DNA of 40,396 nt from CBDUQI01 sp965369325. Lineage in GTDB: Bacteria; Pseudomonadota; Gammaproteobacteria; Steroidobacterales; JBCBZW01. Position 1 is the stretch's first letter. Each line of letters opens with the position of its first letter. The notes under the pieces are model-generated. The model worked only from the letters and a program-made list of their open reading frames with translations, did not search any database and had not been told where the DNA came from. The stretch covers positions 1-40,396 of the forward strand of contig CBDUQI010000026.1 in assembly GCA_965369325.1 (NCBI GenBank). The letters are read 5' to 3'. The translations under genes and the position numbers were made by a program. Shown here piece by piece: positions 33,030-40,396 of the stretch.

Positions 33030-34451
33030 TCAGCACTCGCGCAACGCCTCTATGCCCATCACATCGCCCCGGTTCAGGTACAGCGCTTTGTTACGCAAAA
33101 AACGTAACATACCACTCGGGCCCATGCGCGATGGCCCCAAGCCTGAGTCGCCGAAGCCGCTTTTGGGCTCATCGAATATCAAGGTGGTGAGACCGGCATC
33201 GTTAATGCTGATGCCACCGGTGTTTAGTTGCTCGGCGATCGCGATCGCGATCGCCTCACTGGCGGCGAACACGGCGCCTGACAAGCCGTACTGGCTATCG
33301 TTGGCCAGTGCGATAGCCTCGGCCTGAGAGTCAAATGCCATGACAGGTATCACCGGGCCGAAGGTCTCATCCCGCATCACTTGCATCGCGTGCGTTACCT
33401 GGGTGAGCACAGTCGGGCGCACCCAGAGCCCGCCGCCTAGTTCTTCCACCGCGCCGCCGGTTTGCACGATGGCGCCGCGAGCAATCGCATCCTGCAAGTG
33501 AGCCCGAATAATCTCCGCCTGCCGGGCAAAGATCAACGGGCCGACTATGCCCTGCCGCGGGTCGGGGTAAGTCAACGACACCGCCTGGGCCTTGGCGGTA
33601 AGCAGCTGTACAAATGTATCATGGCTTTCGCGTTGCACGTACACCCGTTCGAGCGATTGGCAGGCCTGGCCGGTGGCGGCAATGGAGGCGCGCAGGATGG
33701 CGTCGCTGGCGCGTTCAAGGTCAGCGCCGTGCATGAGGATCGCGGCGTCTTTGCCGCCCAGTTCCAAAAACGCGGGGATAAACCGTTCGGCTGCTGCCGC
33801 CGCTACTTTGCGTCCCGTGGCCACGCTGCCGGTAAAGACCACTACGTCCACATGGTTGATCAGCTCGGCGCCAGCCGCGCCATCGCCAGTGATGAACTGC
33901 AACACCGCGCGCAATGGTTCAATTTGCTCAATGGCTTGCATTACTGGGGCGATGAATCTGGGCGTGACCTCGCTGGGTTTGATCATGACGCTGCATCCGG
34001 CCAGCAGGGCCGGGATGGCATCGACAAACGAGAGCAACAGTGGGAAATTCCACGGACTGATTACGCCCACCAGCGGGTAAGGGCTGGGACGTTGGCAGAG
34101 CGTGATGTGAGGCAGCGTCGGCGAAGGGCGCTGCGGATGCTCGAGCAGTGACGGTGCTATTGCACTCCACCGATCAATGCTGCCGATCAGCCCCTGCAAC
34201 TCCTGCCCCGCCAATGTGTGCCGGCCCGTGTCAATCGCAAGCGCCTCGGTTACAGATGAGCTTTGCGCGGTGATGGCGCGGGCGAATTCGTGCAGCACTT
34301 CGATGCGTTCGCTGAGGGATAGTGCCTGCCATTGTGGCTGGCGCTCACGTAATGCACCCGCCGTCGCGGCAATCTGCTTGTTGCTACTCGGCTGCAATTC
34401 ATAGTCAACTACCCCGGTTCTGGGGTTTCTCACCTGCAGCACGTTGCTCAT
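33030..34451 (-). CDS. NAD(P)-dependent aldehyde dehydrogenase
   Basis: The 473-residue protein has the full set of family residues: SPWNFP (132-137), Lys158 in IKPSE, FTGSVATG (206-213, nucleotide binding), Glu230 in LELGGKD and the nucleophile Cys264 in GQACQS, so it should be active in oxidising an aldehyde to the acid. The C-terminal part (SGFGDSGLGPSRMGPSGM) resembles aldehyde dehydrogenases of aromatic and terpenoid breakdown, but the subgroup is not certain. Its start overlaps the stop of the VOC gene as ATGA. Confidence 0.88.
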   Translation of the reverse strand: MSNVLQVRNPRTGVVDYELQPSSNKQIAATAGALRERQPQWQALSLSERIEVLHEFARAITAQSSSVTEALAIDTGRHTLAGQELQGLIGSIDRWSAIAPSLLEHPQRPSPTLPHITLCQRPSPYPLVGVISPWNFPLLLSFVDAIPALLAGCSVMIKPSEVTPRFIAPVMQAIEQIEPLRAVLQFITGDGAAGAELINHVDVVVFTGSVATGRKVAAAAAERFIPAFLELGGKDAAILMHGADLERASDAILRASIAATGQACQSLERVYVQRESHDTFVQLLTAKAQAVSLTYPDPRQGIVGPLIFARQAEIIRAHLQDAIARGAIVQTGGAVEELGGGLWVRPTVLTQVTHAMQVMRDETFGPVIPVMAFDSQAEAIALANDSQYGLSGAVFAASEAIAIAIAEQLNTGGISINDAGLTTLIFDEPKSGFGDSGLGPSRMGPSGMLRFLRNKALYLNRGDVMGIEALREC

Positions 34452-34873
34452 TCGCTTGTCTCGGCTGTGTTCTCGGTTGCAAGTTGAATCTGTATGCCGC
34501 CGGTTTGTGTGGGGTCAATATCGATTACCCGCCAATCCAGCAATCCCTGGCGTGGCTGCGGCGAGCTAAAGCGTACGCCGTCTTCGCCAAGTGCCTGCAC
34601 TGTCTGTGGCAAATTATCGACACCGAGTGACAGCAGAAAAAAACCTTCTCCGTGCGCTTGTAAATGTTGGGCAGGCGCCGACGTTTGGTCAGTGGGCTGC
34701 ACCAGTACCAGCCAGCTTTCGCCCAGGCGTGCGCGGGCAGTGCGCACACCGCGCGTCGGCAACGGGTCAGTGATGAATGGGCCCACACGCAAGCGTTCGT
34801 AGTCGCGGATCGCTGCCTCCAGGTCGCGTACCAGAAAATTCAAATGATGAATTCGCCGAGGCGTATGCTTCAT
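34448..34873 (-). CDS. Single-module VOC protein
   Basis: The 141-residue protein has one VOC module of two beta-alpha-beta-beta-beta units: HHLNFLVRDLEAAIRDYERL supplies the first metal-ligand His, VLVQP the second position as Gln, HGEGFFLLSLGVDNL the third region with Leu where His is usual, and GIQIQLATE the last with Gln for Glu. The layout resembles methylmalonyl-CoA epimerase-like proteins, but two of the four usual ligands look lost, so metal binding is doubtful. Both ends overlap neighbours by four bases (ATGA), placing it firmly in the hydrolase-VOC-dehydrogenase operon. Confidence 0.83.
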   Translation of the reverse strand: MKHTPRRIHHLNFLVRDLEAAIRDYERLRVGPFITDPLPTRGVRTARARLGESWLVLVQPTDQTSAPAQHLQAHGEGFFLLSLGVDNLPQTVQALGEDGVRFSSPQPRQGLLDWRVIDIDPTQTGGIQIQLATENTAETSE

Positions 34874-35700
34874 GCGTTGGCACCGTGTTGATCGATAAAC
34901 GCCAGCATCTTGAGCGCCGCCTGCTCAGGCCAGACCTGCAGGAAACCGTGGCCCCAGTCGGGCAGATCCACTCGGCTGCCATTTCGCAACAGAGAATCGG
35001 CGCGTGTGCTTACCTCCCAGCAGTCATCGCGCGGGTTAAGCACCAGCACTGGCAGCGTTAGCTGCGCCAAGTGTTGCGCGTACGTTGACGCATAAGTAAA
35101 GGCAGCGCGATGGCCCCACTCATAGTTTTCTCCACCGCGCAGATTCTCTGCAAACGATGCCGCCGCCATGGGCAGTGTCATGCCAGGGCCACGGTGCGCC
35201 ATCACCCGCTCCCACAACACCTTAAAACGCGTACCGGCCTTATCGAGTGGCAATGGACTGTACGTGGTCGCTAGAGCGGATAACTCATCGCTATTGAACA
35301 GCGGTGCCGAAATGTTGATGACGCTGCGTACGGCGTTGGCGCGCTGCATGCTCGCCTCCACCGCTACCATCGAGCCGGTGTGATAACCCACAAAATGCAC
35401 TGGGCCGATGGCCAGTGCATCGGCCACCTGCCACACTGCCTGGGCATAGTCCTGCACCGTAATAGCCGGTTCCTCAGGGGGCGGGTCGGATTCGCCGTAG
35501 CCCGGATAATCCGGCGCCAGCACTCGGTAGCGCGTGGCTAAATAGGGCATCAGTTCGTGATATGAGCGACCCGATTTAGGACTCATGTGCAGGCAGATAA
35601 TGGTTTGTGTGGCATTGTCTGCTGCGGCCACACGGCAATGAATTTGCCCGTAACTTCCGGCCACAAAAGTGCGCTCGACCCTGGCTGTTGGTTGGTCCAT
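34870..35700 (-). CDS. Alpha/beta-fold hydrolase with His at the nucleophile elbow
   Basis: The 276-residue protein has the alpha/beta hydrolase core: IICLHMSPKSGRSY (oxyanion-region loop), APDYPGYGESD, the nucleophile elbow FVGYHTGSM (103-111), RDD at 224-226 (candidate acid) and WGHGF (His251). At the elbow G-x-Nu-x-G reads G-Y-H-T-G, so His107 occupies the usual Ser position. Ser110 is four residues off. I recall related proteins with GHHTG, which suggests a distinct subfamily rather than a mutation. The longer upstream frame is rejected because ATG 35700 begins the family-like sequence. It is first in the five-gene operon. Confidence 0.83.
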   Translation of the reverse strand: MDQPTARVERTFVAGSYGQIHCRVAAADNATQTIICLHMSPKSGRSYHELMPYLATRYRVLAPDYPGYGESDPPPEEPAITVQDYAQAVWQVADALAIGPVHFVGYHTGSMVAVEASMQRANAVRSVINISAPLFNSDELSALATTYSPLPLDKAGTRFKVLWERVMAHRGPGMTLPMAAASFAENLRGGENYEWGHRAAFTYASTYAQHLAQLTLPVLVLNPRDDCWEVSTRADSLLRNGSRVDLPDWGHGFLQVWPEQAALKMLAFIDQHGANA

Positions 35701-35788
35701 GGTGGGCACGGCTCTCCAAACAAACGGCAGATAATTTTGCTGTATGATCAGGCCATCTGTGCGAATTAGCAAGAACAGGAAAACCCTA

Positions 35789-36172
35789 ATGGCGAAATAT
35801 GCACCTACCGTTGAACGCATGAGCGAGGCGGTTTTTTTGGTCATCGGGCACGATGCGCAAGGCAGTGAGGCGATACGGGAAGAGCATCTGGATGCGCATC
35901 TGGAGTACGTTGAGCAGCACTGCGATGAGTACCTGATCTGCGGACCGCTGAAGCCACCGGGTGAGAGCACGTTGTGCGCCAGCTACTTTCTGTTGGCCGC
36001 CGCCAATGAGCAGGCCGCACGCGATCTGGTGTCCGGCGACCCCTACGTCAAGCATGGTGTCTACGCCCGCCTGGATGTTCAGGAAGCGGTCGCGTCCGCC
36101 GGCCGCTGGCTGGGAGGGGTTATCTGGGAGTCAGGTGATTCCATTCGCGCCGCCCGTGAGGCGCAGCAATAA
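35789..36172 (+). CDS. YciI-like protein (dimeric alpha-beta barrel)
   Basis: The 127-residue protein resembles YciI-related proteins: AVFLVIGHDAQGSEA, then REEHLDAHLEYVEQH, ICGPLKPPGE and SGDPYVKHGVYARLDVQE. This superfamily includes muconolactone isomerase-like and chloromuconolactone dehalogenase-like enzymes, and many of unknown role. AGGA lies eight bases before ATG 35789; an ATG at 35819 is possible. It starts 88 bases from the divergent hydrolase operon and is followed by the MFS gene, so the three are probably controlled from the shared 35701-35788 region. Confidence 0.8.
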   Translation: MAKYAPTVERMSEAVFLVIGHDAQGSEAIREEHLDAHLEYVEQHCDEYLICGPLKPPGESTLCASYFLLAAANEQAARDLVSGDPYVKHGVYARLDVQEAVASAGRWLGGVIWESGDSIRAAREAQQ

Positions 36173-36270
36173 GAACAACGCGCGGATGCGCACATGGTGT
36201 ATTGCGCCTGAGCCGAGTTTTGGTGCTTTCCCCGAGGCCGCTAACCGCTCGCAAATATAGGGACGACAGG

Positions 36271-37722
36271 ATGACACAGGCGCGCACTTCAGAATTCACC
36301 CAAGGCTGGCCGGTGATCACAGCCGCAGCGATCGGCATTGGGCTGGGCCTGTCGCCGCTGCCCTTTTACACCATTGACGTCATGGTCGGGCCGCTGGGCG
36401 AGGAATTCGGCTGGACCCGTGGTGATGTGTACTCGGCGCTGGCGATTTACACGCTGAGCGCGCTGATGATGGCACCAATTATCGGTCAACTAACTGAACG
36501 CTTTGGTGCGCGCCGGGTGGCGCTGATCTCCATCGTTACCTTCAGCTTGGCAATGATGTCGTTGGCGTTAAACGATGGTTCCAAGACGCGCTATTTCATT
36601 CTGTGGTTCCTGCTGGCAATTGCGGGTGCAGGAACTCTGCCCATTTCGTTCACTCGTCCGATCAACAACTGGTTTGATAAATCACGCGGTACCGCTTTAG
36701 CCCTGGCACTCATCGCGACCGGGGTTTTTGGTGCCCTGGCCAAGTCCTACGCACAGTACATGGTGGGATGGGTCGGCTGGCGTGGCGCGTATATCGCGCT
36801 TGGGTTGTTGCCGCTGCTGATTGCACTGCCGGTGGCAGTGCTCAACTTGCGTGATTTGGATGATACGCCTGCGCGCGACGCGCCGATCATGAGATTCAAA
36901 TGGCTGCTGTTGCTAATTTCCATCGCAGCCACCTCAGCGCTTGTGTATTTTTCGTTCAGTTTCGTTTGGCCGCAGTTAGAGCAGCGCGGTTGGCGCCTGC
37001 AGTACTTGATGGCGCTGTTTTTTATGGTGTTGGTGCTGGCAGCACCACTGGTGTTGTTGTTGCGTGATACTCGGGTTGCACCACCGGTGCGCAGTACCGT
37101 CGGCGGCCAGGCCCATCTAGCTGGCCTGACGCTCGGCGAGGCGGCGCGCACCTGGCGCTTCTGGGTGCTCGCTATCTGCTTTATCCCTATCTCCTACTCG
37201 CTTGGGGCCATTATTCCAAGCCTGGTGCCGCTGCTGATGAGCAAGGGCTACGAGGTGGGGCATGCGGTGTCATTGGCGACGCTCACCGGGCTTGCCGTGC
37301 TCGGCGGACGTTTGATCGGTGGTTTGTTGATCGATCGTTTCTGGGCGCCGGGCGTTGCGTTTATATTTCTGGCCTCGCCCGCGATGGCTCTGTATCTGCT
37401 GACGGGCGAGGTGTCACCGAACACTGCGACTGTCGCCATTTTGATGATTGGGTTTGGTGCCGGCGTCGAGTACGATTTTATGGCGTTTTTGGTATCCAAG
37501 TACTTCGGCATGAAACGTTACTCGGCGATCTACGGCGCGCTGTACGGGTTCTTTGCGGCCGGCGCCGGGTTCGGGCCAAAGATAATGAACGATCTGGCTG
37601 ACTCGCAGGGATGGGATGCCACGCTGATCCAGGGCGCGGTCATTTTGTTTGTGGCAACGTTGCCGCTGTTGTTGCTCGGGCGCTATCGGGTATTTGAAGC
37701 GCCCGTTGCCAACGAGCCCTGA
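36271..37722 (+). CDS. Major facilitator superfamily transporter
   Basis: The 483-residue protein has twelve predicted membrane helices. The loop after helix 2 reads GQLTERFGARRVAL, the MFS motif A. The C-terminal half includes KYFGMKRYSAIYGALYGFF, typical of monocarboxylate/oxalate-type carriers (MCT/OFA-like). It would carry an organic acid or related compound across the inner membrane. AGGGA lies seven bases before ATG 36271; the frame extends further upstream without support. Its place beside the hydrolase operon suggests uptake of the substrate of that pathway; this is inference. Confidence 0.87.
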   Translation: MTQARTSEFTQGWPVITAAAIGIGLGLSPLPFYTIDVMVGPLGEEFGWTRGDVYSALAIYTLSALMMAPIIGQLTERFGARRVALISIVTFSLAMMSLALNDGSKTRYFILWFLLAIAGAGTLPISFTRPINNWFDKSRGTALALALIATGVFGALAKSYAQYMVGWVGWRGAYIALGLLPLLIALPVAVLNLRDLDDTPARDAPIMRFKWLLLLISIAATSALVYFSFSFVWPQLEQRGWRLQYLMALFFMVLVLAAPLVLLLRDTRVAPPVRSTVGGQAHLAGLTLGEAARTWRFWVLAICFIPISYSLGAIIPSLVPLLMSKGYEVGHAVSLATLTGLAVLGGRLIGGLLIDRFWAPGVAFIFLASPAMALYLLTGEVSPNTATVAILMIGFGAGVEYDFMAFLVSKYFGMKRYSAIYGALYGFFAAGAGFGPKIMNDLADSQGWDATLIQGAVILFVATLPLLLLGRYRVFEAPVANEP

Positions 37723-37796
37723 GCCAGCCAGTCGGTCATTCCGCCCGCGAACTGGCCCGCCCGGAGTAGGACCGAGTGTGGCCGTGCTGGCGCAGA

Positions 37797-38696
37797 TCAG
37801 TCACGTGCGACAAGCTCGATCAAGGTGCCATCCGGCGCCGCGACAGTGCCACTGCGCCGGCCGTCATAAATACAGGAATCATGCGTTGTCGGCGGGCTTA
37901 ACCACAGATCGCTCAGGCGTGCTTCCACCTGATCAAACTGCGCGTGTTCAAAGGTGCCGATGGCCACGCCTTGTGGCAGATCGCCGGCTTGGCCAGGGCG
38001 TGCGGTTGCCTGCGGTGGGTACTGGTCCAGTTCAAGAAACACATCGCGACCGTCCACCATCGTGGCAATCGTGTGCAGCTCATCCTCCGGCGTGCCGAAC
38101 GCTTTCGCCAGCATCGTGTAGACAATCTCCATCTCGCGCCGGCCCACCTGCAGGCCAACCTTGGCTTCCAGCCAGTCCAGTGATTGATTCAGGTTGGAGC
38201 AGGCCATCACCAGAATAAACAGACGGTCGATGGGCGCTTCCGCGCGGGGCAGATCGAAGGTGGGCAGATCGTCGCGAATCTGCGTGAGATACACAATCTC
38301 ACCGTCCGGCCCCTGTACTTGCATCGGATAAATGGCCGGCAGTCCGTCGATCTCCCGTGGTGGCCCAATAATCTCGAACGGCGACTTCAGCATGCGTTCG
38401 TTCGCCTGCAGCACATCCTGTACGCAAATCTCGATCGCCGCCCAACCGTAGGTGCGCAAGGCAACATAATCCGGGTGTGGCGGGTTCTCAACGAACCGCA
38501 GATGCACTTTGTGGCCTGAGGCAGGTGCCAGCACCGCGTAGCGCTGCCCAGCGCTGCCGGGTGTGCCCCAACTGCCAGCGAGCGCCGGGCTCAACAAGCC
38601 CGACTCGGCCACTGAATAGTCCAGCCACTGGCAGTACAGCTCAGTGGATCGGTCAAGGTTGCTGACAGACAGCGTTGCCGCGCACAGTAGCTTCAT
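37797..38696 (-). CDS. Cytosolic two-module VOC protein
   Basis: The 299-residue protein has two VOC modules: about 1-140 (LLCAATLSVSNLDRSTELYC) and about 150-298 (DRLFILVMACSNLNQSLDWL), ending with DGTLIELVARD, a normal module finish that supplies a Glu ligand. No signal peptide is present. It shares with the VOC proteins at 26341 and 30520 a block of the form A-x-x-W ... L-x-P-A ... V/I-R/H-L-x-F. GAGG lies seven bases before the ATG. It faces the MFS gene and is divergent from the methyltransferase gene. Confidence 0.8.
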   Translation of the reverse strand: MKLLCAATLSVSNLDRSTELYCQWLDYSVAESGLLSPALAGSWGTPGSAGQRYAVLAPASGHKVHLRFVENPPHPDYVALRTYGWAAIEICVQDVLQANERMLKSPFEIIGPPREIDGLPAIYPMQVQGPDGEIVYLTQIRDDLPTFDLPRAEAPIDRLFILVMACSNLNQSLDWLEAKVGLQVGRREMEIVYTMLAKAFGTPEDELHTIATMVDGRDVFLELDQYPPQATARPGQAGDLPQGVAIGTFEHAQFDQVEARLSDLWLSPPTTHDSCIYDGRRSGTVAAPDGTLIELVARD

Positions 38697-38714
38697 CGGG
38701 ATACCTCAGGTTTA

Positions 38715-38732
38715 ATGATATAATCATATATC
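38715..38732. promoter_or_regulatory. AT-rich inverted repeats with a TATAAT box between divergent genes
   Basis: ATGAT-ATA-ATCAT (38715-38727) is an inverted repeat, overlapped by GATAT-AATCAT-ATATC (38717-38732). TATAAT at 38719-38724 is a perfect -10 box on the plus strand, but no good -35 box was found. This AT-rich patch lies in an otherwise G+C-rich 75-base gap between the VOC and methyltransferase starts and is a candidate promoter-operator. Confidence 0.45.
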
Positions 38733-38771
38733 GTTTGGCGTTGCGCAATATTCTGGCGCGTTGAGGGCAAG

Positions 38772-39986
38772 ATGCAAACCAGTCTCAATCACGGGATGGA
38801 TATCCCCAAGAGCCGCGATGAACGCGCGCGCGCGCGCTTTGTCTCCGGGCTGCGTAGTTACGTGCTGCACGATCTGGCCATCGAATTACGCGCGGACTAT
38901 GAGCGAAACGTAGTGCCCCGTTGGGAGCGCGAACATGGCGCGCAGCCGGGTGATGGGCACGAGGTGCACAAAGCCATTCGCGGCAGCGATTGCTTTAAAC
39001 ACTACAGCACTTTGCGATGCGCTACGCAGGAACTGGTGTGGGACACCGTCATGGATACGGTGCAGGCCAATACCGACAGCCTGAGTGAGCGCTATCAGCG
39101 CTACGCGGGCGGCAGCGATGTCGACGGGCAGGCCGACGAGACTGGAGGCACGCTGACACTGGATCGCACGTTGGACATGCCGCGCTACGCGAACGCCGTG
39201 GACGTGCACCTGATGCCGGGCAATTACCGTGGCCAGAACGCCACGCTGGAGCCCGGTGCTGTGTACGATCACGGCCTGAACGTATTTGCCTTTGGCGCGA
39301 TGGGCAAACAGCTAAACGATATCGGCTGGTCCATGGCCAACTATCTGAAAGCGACATTCCCCGAGGTGCAGCCGCATTGCATCGTGGATGTCGGTTGCAC
39401 CATCGGGCACAACACGTTGCCCTGGAAGCAGACCTTCCCGAATGCGCAGGTGCATGGCCTGGATATCGCCGAGCCGTGCTTGCGTTATGCCCACGCACGC
39501 GCCCGGTCCATGGGCATTGATGTGCACTTCCACCAAGCTCGCGCCGAGCAGTTGGGGTTTGCCGATGCCAGCGTGGATGTGGTGTTTAGCTCTATGTTCC
39601 TGCACGAGCTGCCGCGAGAGGCGATTGATGCATTTTTTGCCGAAGCCTTCCGCGTACTTAAACCAGGGGGCGTGCTAATCAATATGGAGCTTCCGCCCAA
39701 CGATAGCCTGGCCCCGTACGATGCGTTTTATCTGGACTGGGACTGCTACTACAACAACGAGCCGTTCTACAAAGGCTTCCGCGATCAAAGTTACCGTCAA
39801 CTGTGTGCGACGGCCGGCTTTGCGGAGGCGGATTTTTTTGAGGCGGTCATGCCCCGCTACACTTACGTGGATGAAGCAGATTTTCAGCGTGCTATTGCTG
39901 GCCCGGCCGAATTCGACGAGGACACCGGGAGGCTCTCAGATGCCATCCAGTGGTATGGTTTCGGCGCGCAAAAGGCGCAGGACTAA
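38772..39986 (+). CDS. Class I SAM-dependent methyltransferase with a helical N-terminal half
   Basis: The 404-residue protein has a Rossmann methyltransferase domain in its C-terminal half: IVDVGCTIGHNTLPW (about 204-218, motif I with Thr-Ile replacing the usual Gly-Thr), VHGLDIAEPCLRYA (acidic ribose contact), VDVVFSSMFLHELP (motif IV) and RVLKPGGVLINMELPP (motif VI). The first 190 residues are helical, rich in Arg and Tyr, and unrecognised. The UbiE/COQ5-like domain suggests a small-molecule substrate. GAGGG lies close before the ATG. The small gene at 39996 follows with a 9-base gap, so the pair is co-transcribed. Confidence 0.83.
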   Translation: MQTSLNHGMDIPKSRDERARARFVSGLRSYVLHDLAIELRADYERNVVPRWEREHGAQPGDGHEVHKAIRGSDCFKHYSTLRCATQELVWDTVMDTVQANTDSLSERYQRYAGGSDVDGQADETGGTLTLDRTLDMPRYANAVDVHLMPGNYRGQNATLEPGAVYDHGLNVFAFGAMGKQLNDIGWSMANYLKATFPEVQPHCIVDVGCTIGHNTLPWKQTFPNAQVHGLDIAEPCLRYAHARARSMGIDVHFHQARAEQLGFADASVDVVFSSMFLHELPREAIDAFFAEAFRVLKPGGVLINMELPPNDSLAPYDAFYLDWDCYYNNEPFYKGFRDQSYRQLCATAGFAEADFFEAVMPRYTYVDEADFQRAIAGPAEFDEDTGRLSDAIQWYGFGAQKAQD

Positions 39987-39995
39987 GGCGATGCG

Positions 39996-40274
39996 ATGAC
40001 GCTGAGCAGAAAGGTAAAGGGTGGGCGCAAAGCGTTTCTAGCGGATCCGGAGCAGGATCGCATGCTGGCGCGGATGATGCGCTTGATGACTGAGCACTGG
40101 GCGTTGAAAGAGCGCTTGCTGAGTATTGAGGCGCTGCTGGTCGAGCGCAATATTCTGAGCGCGGAGGATATCGATAACTTCCAGCCCAGCCCGGAGCAGG
40201 ACGCCGACTGGGATCGGCAGCGTGATCAGTTGATTCGCTCGGTGCTGGGGTCCGGGCAGAACATCGAGAGCTAA
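39996..40274 (+). CDS. Small protein of unknown function, downstream of the methyltransferase
   Basis: The 92-residue product is soluble and predicted mostly helical: QDRMLARMMRLMTEHWALKERLLSIEALLVER suggests an amphipathic helix pair that could mediate dimerisation. No domain is recognised. AAGG is seven bases before the ATG. The 9-base spacing from the methyltransferase gene suggests shared translation and perhaps a physical partnership. Confidence 0.75.
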   Translation: MTLSRKVKGGRKAFLADPEQDRMLARMMRLMTEHWALKERLLSIEALLVERNILSAEDIDNFQPSPEQDADWDRQRDQLIRSVLGSGQNIES

Positions 40275-40347
40275 CTGGCGTGTCTTGGGCGGCAGTGCAC
40301 AGCAGCAAGCGCAGCATAGATAAACAACGGCGCGGGGAACCCGAACG

Positions 40348-40396
40348 ATGCAGTCACATTCACTGATGGTGCTATTCCATATTCTGTTGCTGGTGT
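40348..40396 (+). CDS. Start of a membrane protein gene, cut by the window end
   Basis: ATG at 40348 opens a frame to the window edge that encodes MQSHSLMVLFHILLLV, the first hydrophobic helix of an inner-membrane protein. GGGGA lies about ten bases upstream. It follows the small gene on the same strand by 73 bases. Sixteen residues do not allow a family call. Confidence 0.5.
   Translation, partial: MQSHSLMVLFHILLLV

Noticed and set aside
35743..35748. TATGAT as promoter of the YciI/MFS genes
   Set aside because: No matching -35 element was found. The 88-base divergent gap surely holds promoters, but I cannot place them.

Overview
The window is G+C-rich, gene-dense and bacterial. I read it as chromosomal DNA of a free-living, probably aquatic, gammaproteobacterium. 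The basis is family resemblance: a YbiT-type ABC-F protein, an acetate-permease (ActP)/DUF485 pair, a CsdA/DeaD-type helicase, a Pkn-type kinase with a TPR tail, and secreted calcium-binding repeat proteins. No rRNA, tRNA, CRISPR array, transposase or phage gene was seen. No gene-free stretch exceeds about 250 bases.

Left part (1-7.1 kb): the 3' end of a secreted protein of unknown function; a DUF1521 protein with the GDPH self-cleavage motif; a zinc-independent MDR oxidoreductase; a DUF485/ActP-like symporter pair; and an apiosidase-like glycoside hydrolase lipoprotein. Middle-left (7.1-16.5 kb): an exported methyltransferase-like lipoprotein, a transmembrane Ser/Thr kinase with TPRs, a class II histone-deacetylase-like amidohydrolase, a DEAD-box RNA helicase, a secreted beta-lactamase-fold serine hydrolase, and a divergent CadC-like membrane regulator with three helically phased TTGAA repeats in front of it.

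Middle (16.6-26.1 kb): a 1465-residue secreted protein with an HExxH protease-like region, a von Willebrand A domain, thrombospondin-3 type calcium repeats and a dockerin-like C-terminus; an overlapping membrane protein/ECF sigma/putative anti-sigma set; a tightly coupled ArsR-AHSA1-GST operon with a pair of matching inverted repeats around its promoter; and ybiT followed by a LabA/NYN protein.

Right part (26.3-40.4 kb): an oxidative, probably catabolic, island. It holds three related two-module VOC (glyoxalase/extradiol-dioxygenase fold) proteins, two of them apparently exported, and one single-module VOC protein. It also holds a GlcD/VAO-type flavin oxidoreductase, a PHBH/UbiH-type flavin monooxygenase and a five-gene minus-strand operon (alpha/beta hydrolase with His at the nucleophile position, VOC, aldehyde dehydrogenase, DUF1330, nitrilase-fold protein with a possible Lys-to-Arg change). 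A divergent YciI-like/MFS transporter pair and a methyltransferase with an unusual N-terminal half complete it. The substrate cannot be read from the sequence. An aromatic or lactone-forming organic compound is the inference, and this is the best candidate in the window for an undescribed system.
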